Below are positions 1-11,546 of a stretch of 64,000 nucleotides of DNA, piece by piece. The stretch covers positions 186,001-250,000 of the forward strand of contig SAXG01000016.1 in assembly GCA_012932865.1 (NCBI GenBank), given 5' to 3'. Position numbers and translations under genes: made by a program. Every line of letters begins with the position of its first letter. The stretch's first letter is position 1. The notes below the pieces were generated by a model that saw nothing but the letters and a program-made list of their open reading frames with translations, did not search any database and was not told where the DNA came from. This DNA comes from Amylostereum areolatum. Its lineage: Eukaryota > Basidiomycota > Agaricomycetes > Russulales > Stereaceae.

Positions 1-605
1 TGCCAACGACGCGAGCGATGCCCCCGTGCTTCCCCGTCGTGCACCCTCCTAGATCACAGCATGAACGACGAGAACCCCCACTCGTTCACTCATATCCCTG
101 TCGCACAATGCGCCCTGCCGTGACTCGAGACCCCCACTCCCCCCATGAACTCCGCGTGTCCCTTGCCAACTTGCTATTCACTTAAAACCCATACTCGTCG
201 TCGAACTCGACGACGACGTCCGCCCCACACGCGTTCGACCCTCTCCTACTTAACTATATCATACAAAATTCTCATCGTTACCCTAAAAGCCCCTCACCGA
301 GTTGATAGATCTACAACTTTCGACGTAGTGAGCTCGTCTCGACCACGGAGGGGCTCCGGCTGTTTCTTGTAGTAGGGACCGCACCGTGTTATTTATCTAC
401 GCGACATCCGTTCATATCCGTAGACTGAACTATCGGAAAACCGTAAACGCAGGTCCGCAAGAGAGGAGAGAATATAACCAAGATGCGATGATTATAGCAT
501 ATCCTACACCACCACGATACATGCACCTCCCCCCCTCCGACCCCTCCCCACCTCCACCCTCGCTCCACCCTCGACTCTCCGCGATCACACTCACACAACA
601 CAACC
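1..605. other. no gene recognised at left edge
   Basis: I see no open frame with family resemblance or plausible splice structure here. The last 70 bases are pyrimidine-rich and lie just downstream of the DNAJC3-like stop codon, so this stretch probably holds that gene's 3' UTR and the flank of a gene outside the window. Confidence 0.5.
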
Positions 606-2678
606 TCAATGGAACCCGGGTCCCGAGAAGTGGAAGTTGAACCCATTGCCCTGCTGGAACTGGAACCCGCCGCCGCCACCGCTCTGCTGGAAGAAATGCG
701 CGAACGGATTCGGTCCTCCCCCACCCCCAGGCTGTCCGCTGGTCGGGTCGTTCGGGTCGTCCCCGTTGTCGAAGCGCTGCCGGAGCTCGGGCTTCGAGAG
801 GACCTCGTACGCCTCGTTCACGGTGGCCATCTTGGCTTCGCTGCCGCCCTTGTCGGGGTGGGCGGACATGACGGCGCGACGGCTGGAGCGATAGTGTTAA
901 AGCAAGGTGGGAGGGAGGGGGGAAGAAGACGACGCACTAAGCCTTCTTGATCGTCTTGTCGTCTGCGTCGCGGGATACGCCGAGGACCTTGTAATAATCC
1001 TTCTGTCGCGACTGCTTCAGGAGCCGCTGCGCCTTGGTCAGTCTTGCATGGATCTATCCCAAGCGTCAGCCAGGGCCAAGCAAACGAATAAATAAAGACG
1101 TTTACCTCGCGGTTGCCGCCGCCGCTCGCATCCCACGCACGCTCGAACGTCCGCACGGCCTCCTCCCACTCCTCGTTCACGAGCAACGCCTCGCCCTTGC
1201 CCAGCAGCGCGTCGATATCCCGGTCGTTCCCCTCCATCCGCAGCAGCTCGTCGCACCACCGCTCGCCCAGCCTCGCCTGCTTCGACTGCACGTGCGCACG
1301 GCACAGCGCGCGCAGGATCTCCGCCCGTCGGGGGCTGCCCACGCGCGGCGGGGGGATGCTGATGCCCGGAGGCAGATCGAGCATCGCCGGGCTGATGTGC
1401 TGGCCCGCCGCGTCCTCGAACGTCGCGAAGAAACCGTCGCCGGGGCCGCTCGGCGTCGCGTCCTTGGCCTTGGAGCCGAGCAGGAAGGCGATGATCCCGC
1501 GCCAGTCTTCCGCGTTCATGAGCTGGTCGAGCTTCGAGAAGGCCTTGTCCATCTTTTTGACCGTTCGGTGGGCGGTGAGACAGGGCTTGGAGTCGGGGTC
1601 GTAGTGCAGGCACTGTTTGAGGGCGGACATGGCGGGGGATTGGCTTGAGCTGGAGGCGGAAGGGAGGTAGAAGTAGGCGATGCGGAAGATGCGCATGAAC
1701 GCCGATGTCGAGGGCGAGCTGATGTGCGTGAGACGCCTGTGAAAACACGCGCCGTTAGAGGACATACGAGACGAACAAGAGAAACCACCGACGTCAAGTC
1801 TCCGAGCGCTTGCTCGTACTCTCCGCCCCCCAGCTCGCAGTTCGCCCGTTGCTGCCTGATGCTGACCGAATGCGACGCCGTCCGGAGCGCCTGCGACGCC
1901 GCCTCCTGACACGCCGTCCAGAGCTTGGCCTTCTGCGCCTGCGTCGCCTTCTTCGCCGCCGCCTCCGCATCCGACAGCTCGAGCAAAAAGTCCATCGCGG
2001 CCTTGTCCGTCTTGACCTTCGACTGGTAGGTCTTGAGCGCGTCGCGCGCCTCCGCCCACCGCGCCTCCCGCGCGTGTATGCGCGCCCGCATGAAGTGGGC
2101 CTTGTCGAAGGAGTCGTTGGTGAGCGTGAGGACCTGGTCGAAGTCGGCCAGCGCGTTGGCGTGGCGGTTGGAGGAGAAGTACGCGGTGGCGCGCTTGTAG
2201 AAGAGAGCGGGATCCGCGGGTGATTGCTCTGTAGAAGAGGAGAACACATGTCAGACAGTAGGCACGATACTGACGTGTACGACGGGAGCGCAATCGACGT
2301 GTGTGAGCCCACTACCGTGTGTGCGAAGCGCCTCATGCGCGTACGCATGCGTATTCCTTGCGCGTGCAGCAGAAGAATGGCCCATACAACACCCAGCGCA
2401 CGCGTCTCTCGTCGACTGCGCGAACCATGTCCGTCCTTCCTCCCAGCCAGCCGTACCCAGCCCACCACGATCAGGGTATAAAAAAGCTCACCTATCGCTT
2501 CTGAATACGCATTCGCCGCCTCTTGAAACTGGCCCGAGGACAGCAGTACATTTGCGCGGTTAATCAAGGGCAGCAAGCCTGGTGGGTACAACCCTCCAGC
2601 GCTTGCGTCGGCGACGGCGGGTGCGGGGAGAGCAAGCAAGAGCACGCAGATACCGCAAAGCAGTACTGGTGAGCGCAT
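606..2678 (-). CDS. DNAJC3/P58IPK-like ER co-chaperone (TPR repeats plus C-terminal J domain)
   Basis: Five-exon model: 2492-2678, 1793-2228, 1106-1736, 938-1032, 606-882 (541 aa). The start was chosen because the first ~25 residues form a signal peptide (basic N-terminus, a leucine-rich core, then an Ala-rich cleavage zone), as expected for an ER-lumen protein. Exons 1-3 encode TPR-like helices (for example PADPALFYKRATAYF). Exon 4 encodes the J-domain start with KAQRLLKQSRQKDYYKVLGV. A 55-nt intron splits the J domain just after IKKAY, and exon 5 resumes with RRAV and the intact HPD motif that stimulates Hsp70 ATPase. The C-terminal ~60 residues are Gly/Phe/Gln-rich. The domain order and the KAQRLLKQS linker match DNAJC3/P58IPK, which delivers unfolded clients to BiP and dampens eIF2-alpha kinases in animals; that role is inferred here. 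The first intron is long (263 nt), the others 55-73 nt. Confidence 0.9.
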
Positions 2679-2952
2679 AGTGGAAGCGCGTTCGTGTGGT
2701 GGTGGTGGTGGTGGTGGAAGGAGAAAGAGGAGAAGTGGAGTATTTGGGGAGGAAGCAGTCCGAAAGCGCGTCGCTTGCAAAGTCGAACTGACACGTTGTC
2801 GTTGGCTCCCTTTGGAGAGTTCTTCCCATCACGTGGGTCTCGGCACGACTGCACGGGGAGCATTCGCGCGGCGTTTCTCCTCCTGGTCAGAGACTCAGAG
2901 CGATCGTCAATGGGTATATTCTCGTGGGTAGGTGTACATGGTTACAATTTAT

Positions 2953-4890
2953 TTACAGCTCTGAGAAGAGGATCTCGTTCGCCGCGCGAATGACCTCAGC
3001 TTCTCCGTGCGTGCTCCCCGCCGGAACCTCAAACTTTTCAAAGCCCAGAAGACGACGGCCGGCGACGCCGTGGGCATCGGCGGCGCTGCCACGGTTCACA
3101 AAGGTGGACTCTCCGACGCCCCCAGGAAAATCACTTCATAATATATTGGCGGATGAGCGGTGAAGAGATAGGCGGGAGACGTACGGGGAAGGCAGTCCTG
3201 CGACAAAGTTGGCGCGCTGATCTCTCAGGTACTCGGCGCTGAGAGTAGAGACGATGAGCACTTCTCTAGGAGAGAACTATAGGAGCACGAACTTGTTCAC
3301 CGTCAATGGAATTGCAGGGATGTAAAGGACCGACGAGTCTTCTTTTCCAGCGTGTTCGCTTTCCACGGCGTGGATGGTATCGCAGTGCCCTATATACGAC
3401 CCTTCGTCAGCTGGAACGCATTACGCAACACGTCAGTCGTCGACAAACGCACAGTAAATCTGGCTTCCCGGCTCCACCTTCGGGGCTGAAACCATCGTCT
3501 CGTCGAGCCGCAAGTGCGGGTGCGTCTTCTCGTTCAACTCCAGAGCCGAACCCATCGTGCATCCAGGGAAGCCTGTCCCGTCGAGATCGAGCACCCAGTC
3601 GTTCAAGCCGTACCCATGTCCCGTACGCGGACGGAAGAAAGGACGAAGCATCGCGTAGGCGGTGGCCAGTGGGAGCATGGGGCATACACGGAGGGTACCC
3701 TCGGACGGCCCGGTCGTCGAGAGGGAAGTCCATCCTTGCCACGGCCTGAACACGGAGCACGCACTCCTGCACAAAAGATGACATACGCGGAAATATACGG
3801 ATAACTTATGGGTGTACGCACGCTCCCTGGTAGAGATCCATCTTCGCTCCGATCCGCGGGGACGCGTCCCATGGGTCATGCTCCCTCCACCTCCCCTCAA
3901 AGATCGCCTTGAAGCACTGGCGGTACTGCGGATCTTCCCAGCGCTCCAGAGAGCCCCCGTCCACGTGTGGACCAAGGGTAAATGCTTTATCGCCCGGCAG
4001 ACGCATGCGAAGGCGGTCATAGTACGAGATCGGGGTGTTGAGGCTGATAGGCGTCGACGGGTCCGATGCGTGCCACAGCTTGAGCAGCTCGCTCTGCGTT
4101 GCGACCAGCGCCGGGTGGGTGCGCGCGCGCGTCTGGGAGACGGAGTTGTACAGCTCGAAGACCTGCAGGTTGTCTTCAGGGAAACCTGTGGGGAGGGAGG
4201 TGCGACCCAGACAAGTCAGGACTGGTCTTACATATCTCGGAGACTCGGAGTCGTTGGATGATCGCAAAGTGAGCCACGGACTAACCTCGGACTTTCTCAT
4301 TATTCGCTGTGATGTATTCCTTCAGCATCTGCTTCCACCCAAGGGCTTCCTGGATCGCGAGGAGGTCATACGACGAGCACGGTGAGATAATCATGGAGGT
4401 AAGAGAGGGAGATGTACCTCTTTCGAGACGCCGCCGTCGATGATGACGATCCCGCGTGTCTTGATAGCGTTCTTCTGCTCGTCCGTGAGGCCGTTCTGTA
4501 TATCGGAGAACGGTATCCTAGGCAAAACCTGCATATGTGCGGTGAGCTCGCGGGAAACGGGTCTTGTCGACAACGGGAACGCACCTTCGCGCCTTCATTC
4601 ACGACCTGTTCGGTCGCAACCTCCAGCTCTTTCAACACCTCGTTCCAGGATTGCACTAATGCGTCCGAGAAAATCTCCTTCTTGAGGTCGGAGAAACGCG
4701 GGGGTAGGGGAGGGACCTCGATGCCAGACAGCGATGGGAACACGCTCGCGATCGATCCCTCCGCCTTTGGCTTGCGAGAGGGCGCTACTTGAGCCTGCGC
4801 GGCGACGGCCAACCCGCGCACAGGGCTGCGAGCACGGACGAGAAGGTCAGCAGCTCTGCGGGAGAAGATTTTGGTAGAGCCGTGATGCAT
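2953..4890 (-). CDS. DUF1479 (YbiU-like) Fe(II)/2-oxoglutarate oxygenase-type protein
   Basis: Eight-exon model: 4585-4890, 4418-4528, 4286-4349, 3822-4185, 3453-3766, 3293-3389, 3185-3238, 2953-3133 (496 aa, in frame throughout). Family markers appear in order: RIPFSDIQNGL, RGIVIIDGG, EALGWKQMLKEYI, FPEDNLQVFELYNS, LGPHVDGGSLERW (an HxD-type metal-binding segment), WQGWTSLSTTGPSEGTLRV, ELNEKTHPHL, QIYWHCDTIHAVE (the distal His) and NNAEYLRDQRANFVAGLP. Together these are typical of DUF1479, a fungal and bacterial family in the 2OG-oxygenase fold whose substrate I do not know. The first ~35 residues are basic and Ser/Arg/Ala-rich with no acidic residue, which could be a mitochondrial presequence (inference). 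Two junctions decide the frame: the donor at 3821 must be phase 2, and TGG of QIYWHCD is split across an intron. Confidence 0.88.
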
Positions 4891-5255
4891 GAAGAGAGAT
4901 AGTCGCGCGATTCCCAGTCGTGTGCGAGCCCGGGGGGGTCTGAAGGGGGGATACTTATAGGTCCAAGTGTCTCTTCATGACATAAGTTGCCTAGAGTTTT
5001 CGCCAGCAGGGTCGCCTAGGCCTGTAAAAGCCAACGCCGCGGAAGATATTAAGCGAAGGAGTCATCTAGAAGCAAACCCAGGCATATATGTGAGGGCATC
5101 TTGCTGAGCTCACGGAGGTTCGAGTTGGCGGTTTCATGACCTGGGTGTCGGGGTATCCTCGGATCTTCCCTTCACGTGATGTCCACCGGTTATCTTATCT
5201 TATCTGTGATCTACGTGGCCAGCGACTGGCTGGCTTCCTGGCATCGACCAACGAC

Positions 5256-6082
5256 ATGTCCGCAAAGCCGTACGTCCAATCAGGAGAGCCTCTCCACGAA
5301 TTCCTTCGTTCGTTCTGGCAGCGTCAGGTCGATGTCGCAGAACAGGAAACCCCCGACTACCGCCACCCTCCCCTTCCTCTGGCCAGGATCAAAAAAGTCA
5401 TGAAGAACGACCCGGACGTCAAGGTGCGCTGCCCTACCCAGTTATCCACCATCGGACCCCGCGAACTCATTCCGCGAAGCAGATGATCGCGGCGGACGGT
5501 GCGTGTTTCCCGGCGGATTCGTGCGTGTACGCTCTCCCAACTCTCGTGCAGCACCCGTCGTCTTTTGCAAGGCGTGTGAGAGTGCGTTGGTTTCCCTGTC
5601 CGGAGCGTCGTCGATGCTCACCTGCTCGTAGTCTTTATAGCAGAAATCACCGCGCGCGCTTTCATCGTCGCCGACTCGAACAAGCGCCGCACTCTCTCCC
5701 GGCAGGACATCGCCAAAGCCCTCAGCAAATCGGACCAGTTCGACTTCCTCATCGACATCGTGCCTCGCGAGGAACCCTTCTCGGTCGCAGGCAAGTCGGC
5801 AAAGAAGGCGGCGGGACCTTCGGGGTCGAAGGCGGGTCGGAACCAGGTGAGGATTCGCCGTTACGAATGGCGGTGAGGGGTGCTCGCTCTTCAGCGTTAT
5901 CGAAGCCTGCGATGTCCGGCATTCTGGTCTGGAGTTTACAGTGTTTCCCGTACTGACTATGGGCACGACAGAAACAGGCCAACGAAGCAGCCTCAGGCCC
6001 TCCTTCCGAATCTGCCGACAGCTCTCCCGCTGTCGTAGAACAGGTCCGTGCGGCCACTGCTAATCATCTCCATCACCTTTGA
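5256..6082 (+). CDS. HAP5: NF-YC / HAP5-like histone-fold subunit of the CCAAT-binding factor
   Basis: Exons 5256-5423, 5483-5498, 5552-5581, 5632-5846, 5972-6082 (179 aa). The histone fold is continuous across four introns: [66 protein letters not shown], then [20 protein letters not shown]. This is the NF-YC order, including the FWQ segment before the fold and the [11 protein letters not shown] end. HAP5 dimerises with HAP3 and recruits HAP2 to CCAAT boxes. Two internal exons are very short (16 and 30 nt), so gene finders may miss them. The C-terminal ~60 residues are Ser/Ala/Gly-rich. The last exon may instead be spliced further at the GTCCGT at 6044; I ended at the first in-frame stop. 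Confidence 0.87.
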
Positions 6083-6659
6083 CCGGTCCGCGCCAGCTGC
6101 ACTCGTTGCTCAGCTCTCCTGCTCTCGATCAGCCGCCGCAATGAATTCAAGCCCGGAATGAAAGGTTTCGACCAAGCGCAAGCCTGCTCCATCTGGTCTC
6201 GTCCTCGCTTCACCGGACACCTGCGGCTCTGGACGTACTGTATCCACGGGTCAACCGCCCGCGCCATCGTGCTCCTTACGAACTCGAAGTCACCTCTGTG
6301 CACCCTTTCGTATTTTTGCTTGTATCCGCCCGAGGCATGTTGCATCATTCGCATGGCGTTGAGCACCGCCGAATCGGTACTGCTCATGCATAACATGATT
6401 TACGCATTCTTACTCATGCTATGGGTAACAGTACCGTGCAATGTACTCCATATACCTTCTTTCTAGCTGTACATCTCGAAAATTTGGATAGTACTTCCTT
6501 GAGCCGCGACTCGCGAGCGTGTGACTCCAGAATCAGATGCCGTCGGAACGCGTCTTGGGAAGATTCAAGCTGCCGACTTTATGAACCCCCACCACGCTCG
6601 ACCTCTTCTCCGCACCGTCTCGTCCGCCTTCGCCCGTCGTCTGTCCTTCTGAGCATCCC
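6083..6659. other. intergenic, no gene recognised
   Basis: It lies between the NF-YC stop and the MGST3-like start on the same strand. A 107-codon open frame on the minus strand has no family resemblance, so I treat it as chance. This interval should hold the NF-YC 3' UTR and the MGST3-like promoter. Confidence 0.5.
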
Positions 6660-7455
6660 ATGTCCACCGGAGTGTCCCACCCCACAGGGTGCGTCGTGTC
6701 GTCCCTTCAGCCTCGAAAAGTTAAAACTGACCTAACGTCTTCCTGATCAGTTTCGGCTGGGTCGCCGCCTCGCTGCTCTCGATCGCCGTCGTGCTCCAAT
6801 GGCAGTCCGTCGTCGTCGCCAAGGCCCGCAAGAGCGCCGCGATCGAGTACCCACGACGTGCGTCGCGCCCCCCTGCCCTTGATTTTTTTTGTTGACGCGA
6901 CTCCCGCGAGCCAGTGTACGCTGACAAGGCGGAGATGGCCACCTCGAACGCGGCGGTGGTCTTCAACTGCAAACAACGTGAGTCGCATCCTGTCCCCCGA
7001 GCGCACGCGCCGACGTCTTTTCGCGCAACCAGGCGCGCACCAGAACACGCTGGAGAACATGCCGACGCTCCTCATCGCGTGCGTACCCCATCTTTCGTCT
7101 GCGCGAGCGCTCTTCTGACGCTCGTCGCAGGACCTTGATCGCCGCCATTCGCTACCCCAGACTCGCCGCCGCCGCCTGCGGTACGTGGTCGCTCGGTCGC
7201 ATCCTCTACACCATCGGCTACTCGTCGGGCGTGCCGGCCAAGGTGCGTCGCGTTACGTCCTCTCCCTTGCTTTTCTCCCTGACGGTCCTATGGCTCGTAG
7301 CGCGTGCCAGGTTCGCGTGTGAGCGGCATTTCGCTTCTTGGTGCGTCCAGCTCCCGCCCGCATGCTTTAATTACTCGCCACGCTTACCCATCCTCTCAGT
7401 CCTGTTGGGCGCGTCGGCCAAGGTGGTGTGCCACCTCGTGAAGGCCGAGCTGTGA
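6660..7455 (+). CDS. MAPEG-family microsomal glutathione S-transferase (MGST3-like)
   Basis: Seven exons: 6660-6688, 6751-6857, 6915-6977, 7033-7078, 7131-7242, 7301-7340, 7400-7455 (150 aa, the usual length for MGST3). Diagnostic stretches are YPRLYADKAE, then FNCKQRAHQNTLENMP, which spans two junctions and carries the FNC.QRAHQN signature of MAPEG proteins, and RYPRLAAAACGTWSLGRILY and YTIGYSSG. Four hydrophobic segments fit the four-helix membrane topology. The family conjugates glutathione to, or reduces, lipid hydroperoxides in the ER or mitochondrial outer membrane. A cytosolic GST gene follows 320 bp downstream on the same strand, so two glutathione enzymes are neighbours, each with its own promoter. 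Confidence 0.92.
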
Positions 7456-7776
7456 GCCCTGTACGCCTGTCCATACATTGTGGATCGCCCGTTTGCCATG
7501 TCGCTCGCTTTGCATTTTTGATGGTAATTGTTCCGTGTGAATGTCAATGACAACAGTGCCAGTCAGCCGTTGGGAGCCGCTCAGATTCTTAGAAGGCATC
7601 CCTCGCACTCTGAAATCGCGTGCCGACGGCTCTCCTAAGTTTACGGACGCGTTACTCAGCACTGACGAACAACTGACTGGTCTCGCCGCTCGACACACAG
7701 ATGGCGTCATCCCTTGGGTATATAAGCCCTGCTTGACTTCCCCACACCCTACACCCCGCCATCCCACAGCTCAACC

Positions 7777-8727
7777 ATGTCCGTCGCTCAACTCACACTC
7801 TACACCGCCAGAGTACGTCTCCCCCTCCGCGTTTGATCGCCAACCGCTGACGATCCACTTCGACAGGTCTGCCCGTTCGCGCAACGCGTAACTCGTTCAC
7901 CGCTTTGGGATCGCACGCGAGCATGACTGATCCCCGGGCCCTTCGCAGGTCGAGCTCGCCCTGGCCGAAGCGGGCGCGAAGGTGACCAAATACCAGATCG
8001 ATCTCGCGAACAAGCCCGAGTGGTACGCGCCGCAGGTCAACCCGGCCAGCAAGGTCCCGTCCGCCTCCCTTCCCCGATCCCCACCCTCCGCTCACCCCCC
8101 GTCTCCTCTCCACAGGTGCCGGCCGTCGCCTACGGCGGGCCCGACGTCCCGCCCGACCAACCCTCGCCCGACTCCGCCAAGATCGCCGAGTCGCTCGTCC
8201 TCCTCGAGTTCGTCGCCGACCTCTTCCCCAAGTCCGACCTCCTCCCCACCGACCCCGTCGCGCGCGCGCGCGTGCGCTTCTTCATCGACGCCGTCGCGAC
8301 CAAGTTCGCCCCCGCCTACGTCGGCTTCACCGTCCTGGGCACGCAGAGCGCGGACAAGCTCTACGACGGGCTGGAGGACATCCAGAAGCTGCTCCCGCCC
8401 GTGGGCTTCGCGGCCGGGCCCCGGTTCTCGAACGCGGACGCGGCGCTGGCGCCGTTCTTGGGCCGGCTGGAGCTGTTCCTGCGCAACGACGTGGGCAAGT
8501 TCGCGGTGGGGGAGGGGAAGAAGGCGCACGAGACCATCTTTGGGACGCCCCGGTTCGAGCGGCTGCAGCGGTACTTCGAGGACGTGACGAGCAGGGAGAG
8601 CTGGAAGTCGACCTTTGAAGCGGTGCGTTCTTCCTCGTGGTTGCGCGGTGCGGGCGGGGCTGACGGGTCTGTCGTCTAGGACCTCCTCCTCGAGCACCTG
8701 ACTCGCCGCCTCGGTGCCCGAGCGTAG
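7777..8727 (+). CDS. omega-type glutathione S-transferase (GSTO-like)
   Basis: Exons 7777-7812, 7867-7887, 7949-8053, 8116-8622, 8680-8727 (238 aa). The N-terminal thioredoxin fold begins LTLYTARVCPFAQRV; the CPFA motif supplies the catalytic cysteine typical of omega-class enzymes. The exon carrying most of that motif is only 21 nt. NPASKVPAVAYGG is the cis-proline region, and AKIAESLVLLEF the Glu-Ser motif that binds the gamma-glutamyl part of glutathione. The all-helical C-terminal domain includes PRFERLQRYFEDV, which is echoed by a broken copy near 50.1 kb. Omega GSTs act as thioltransferases and dehydroascorbate reductases in the cytosol. A TATA-like TATATAAG lies about 50 bp upstream of the start. 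Confidence 0.92.
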
Positions 8728-8887
8728 TTGCGCAGTGAAGTAGGTCTGAGTAGTTGGACCATTGTAATGCTATCTTCGTTTTCATGCATCCACTGGCCGA
8801 GGCGGTTGAGTTACTGGCTGAATTTGCTGGCCAAAGTGACGAGGCAGCCGACATTGACGTTTCCACTTACCAGAGCCCAGTCACTAA

Positions 8888-8957
8888 GGCCGATCTCCCG
8901 GCCGCGATGCTGTATGGATGTCTGACTTCGGGAAAGGCTTGCTGGCCCAGTGAACGG
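8888..8957 (+). pseudogene. short remnant of a short-chain dehydrogenase C-terminus
   Basis: One plus-strand frame reads DLPAAMLYGCLTSGKACW, which aligns with ELPAATMLYLTSGRADW of the intact short-chain dehydrogenase at 62.5-63.7 kb apart from one small length change. No catalytic part is present and the frame is not continued on either side. I read it as a relic of a duplicated dehydrogenase, marking the left edge of the rearranged region. The match is short, so chance cannot be excluded. Confidence 0.5.
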
Positions 8958-9366
8958 TCAGGGCTCCAGCCTCGCTTCTTGCTAGAAAGATTATCATGAA
9001 GGGCCGGACGACAGCTACGCATCGTCAAACTGGAATATGGGCGAGGCTAGAAGGACTCGAAGGGCGAGGCGACTCGAAGGACAAAGTGACTTAAAGAAGG
9101 GGTCGAGAAGGATGCTTTCATGAGCAAGCTTCACGTGAAGGAAGTCATGAATTCCTTGATCATACGTACGGTCTCGAATGCTGTCTATTTGGCTCTCCCA
9201 ACACACGCATTATCTCCTTACGGTAGCTTGTATGAATACATTGCTGCATTTACTGTTTACATTCCGTCGTGCCATTTTCTGCGTCATTGACACATAATCC
9301 AACACGTCGTTTAAGCATGAACCGAGTGATACCCGTCCCCTGCCCGCCCCGCACACAACGCGCATC
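8958..9366. other. intergenic, no gene recognised
   Basis: Nothing beyond a short purine-rich repeat of GAAGG/GAGGCGAC units near 9050-9110. The interval separates the dehydrogenase remnant from the 3' end of GTPase A1. Confidence 0.45.
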
Positions 9367-11546
9367 TCAAGTCGTAGCCGTCCCCGAAAGTGCATCGGGA
9401 GTCAACCACATCTCGTCCGTGGCCTGCTTCTCCCCGCGCGTGTGCCCCTCTGGCTTGAATCGATGCTCTGCGATAAGCTCCCTGATCTTCTCGATCGCGG
9501 CGTCTGACTGTAGACGCTTCCAGATCCCCTGTGCATGGACCCACGTCCGGATGCTGAAGTGAATGTGATCCTTAAGCTTCCGATCGTTGTACAGCATCAG
9601 GGCGGTGTTGAGGGACTTGCGGGTGAGCGGTTCAGCTGGGTCTTGCTGTGTGAGCCAGAAGACCGTGTCCATAATAAGCGTGAGGTCGACGATGAGGCCC
9701 ATGAGGCAACGGAGCGATTTGTCGCTAAGGTCAGAGGTTCTCTGTCAAAATTCTACGCCGGCACTTGAGGGATGCTTACCTGTTCCCTAACTTTTCGTTG
9801 AACCACTCGCCGAGGAAACGTACCGCTGGATTGAGGTAACACTCTGCGACCGCCTGGAGGAAATTCTTGTTGAAGCTGGAAGATCTGAAAAAAGCATAAT
9901 GTTTGCGTCACATATATATCATTGACAATGGACGATATGCGGACTCACTCTTCCGTGGCGGAGTCGTAGAGATCTCGGATGATGACAAAAACCAAGGCGG
10001 AGAACTCGGGGGAACGAAGGTGCTACGACAGACGAAAGGTCAGGCGCGATAATAATGAACAAGAGGTTGGTATACGTTGTGAGGGTCGTACATGTTCCAC
10101 GTGCATAGAATGTCCTTGCAAAGAACATCCAGATATTTCAACATTGAGACACCGATAAAATCGGAACTAGGACCAGGCCAATATCCTGTAGAACGTCATC
10201 AAAAACGGACAAGAGGCTTTTTTTCAAGAAAAACGGACCTCTCCTTCCAACTCTAAACGCGGCTCAGACGTCAGTCAAGAATTCGTAGCGATGTCATGTT
10301 GGAAACACGCACTCAATCGACGCCTCGATGTTCGCGCTGGCGCTGGCGCGCTGTGCCATGGCCCACGTGAACCAGACTTTCTTAGGCAGGTGTTCGAGAA
10401 CTTTCGAGACCAGGGCTTCGATTGTTGCCGTGTAGCCGTCCTTAGCTGTCGGCACGAGTGCAAGACGTCAGAAGACCGCACTGAGAGCGCCCGTAAGAAA
10501 TCCGGTACGCACTTGACACCATCGCCACATACTCCTCCGCGTTGCGGAGCGACGCATCGGAAGCTGCTACTGACGCGCGCGCAGGCGGTGGAAGGTTTGT
10601 GACACCAGGTCGCGACGACGTATACCCCGTCGAAGGAGCTGCTCCCAGCTTCTGCGACAAATCATTGCGCAGCTGATCAATTTTCTTCTTCGCAGAGCGG
10701 GAGACAATTGCGTTGAATTCCTCTGGGAGCATAGATTCCGCCTTCTCGTCCTCCTCGAGTAAGTCGCCTTCAATTCGCCCATAGAGGAGGTCGAGCTTGG
10801 TAAAAACCACGAATATCGGGACTAACGGGCGCGGGCGCAAGGCAGTATAAGCATCGCAGAACTGCTGAGTAGGATGGTCCATACTTTTTCCGAGGACTTC
10901 TCGCAAGAGTTCTTCGTCACCTGTCTCGAACATCCTTTGGCCTGCGAAGGGTATTTCTATACATAGCCTATCGGAGCATTTATGAGGTGTGCCGACAACG
11001 AGGACCATACAACGTACCAGATAGCATGAAGCCGGTCGTGGAGCGCGAGCATTTCGGATCGCCTCTTGATGAAAGCAAGGACTGTGTTCAGGTTCTCCTC
11101 CTCTCCGCTTTCAAAGCCTTTGGAGTCGTGCAGAACAAAACCATGGTTTTTATCCGACTTAAGCTCCTTATCGATATCATGATCGCCCGGAGTGCGGGAC
11201 TCGGGATCATGAGCCTAGCAGGGCGACGCGTTGGTACGTGTCGATGGTGGATAGAGAGATCGCTCACAGTGACGTCGACACCGAAAACATGGTTGATCAG
11301 TTTGGATTTCCCAGCACCTGTCTGTTCGAGCTCGTCGATCGTGAAGTAGGATAACGAGAGATGATGGCAGTTACCTTGCCTAGGACCAAGATTCGAAGTC
11401 TACAGGGACACGAGATAACAGTGTCAGGCGGCAGCTTGGAATCTGGCATACACCTGAACCGAGGACTCTACATACCTCGGACACTGACGGAGGAGCTCAA
11501 CGGTGGTGGGGACGAGCTCGGTTGGTATCTGCGAGGGGAGAGACAT
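9367..11546 (-). CDS. P-loop GTPase, family A, copy 1 (A1)
   Basis: Twelve exons: 11476-11546, 11375-11399, 11268-11321, 11018-11214, 10885-10967, 10513-10821, 10313-10445, 10239-10252, 10076-10185, 9949-10022, 9780-9884, 9367-9724 (510 aa, in frame). The G1/P-loop GKTGAGKS sits at residues 31-38 and is split by an intron after GK. G3 is HDSKGFESGEEENL, followed by LHDRLHAIW and LCIEIPFAGQRMFETGDEEL; G4 is FTKLD. This resembles the fungal G-domain (HSR1/AIG1-like) family expanded in Agaricomycetes. The rest is helical and includes TWAMAQRAS and LCKDILCTWNMYDP. I do not know its cellular role. It is divergent from GTPase B1 and has paralogues A2 and A3 with the same exon pattern. Its 14-nt exon 8 is matched by micro-exons in A2 and A3. 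Confidence 0.85.

Noticed and set aside
818..2293. Long minus-strand read-through frame across the DNAJC3-like gene
   Set aside because: It runs through introns and out of frame at both ends; the five-exon model gives continuous TPR and J-domain sequence.
8092..8697. Minus-strand 201-codon frame opposite the GSTO exon
   Set aside because: Shadow of GC-rich codons; the plus-strand frame has clear GST motifs and splice sites.
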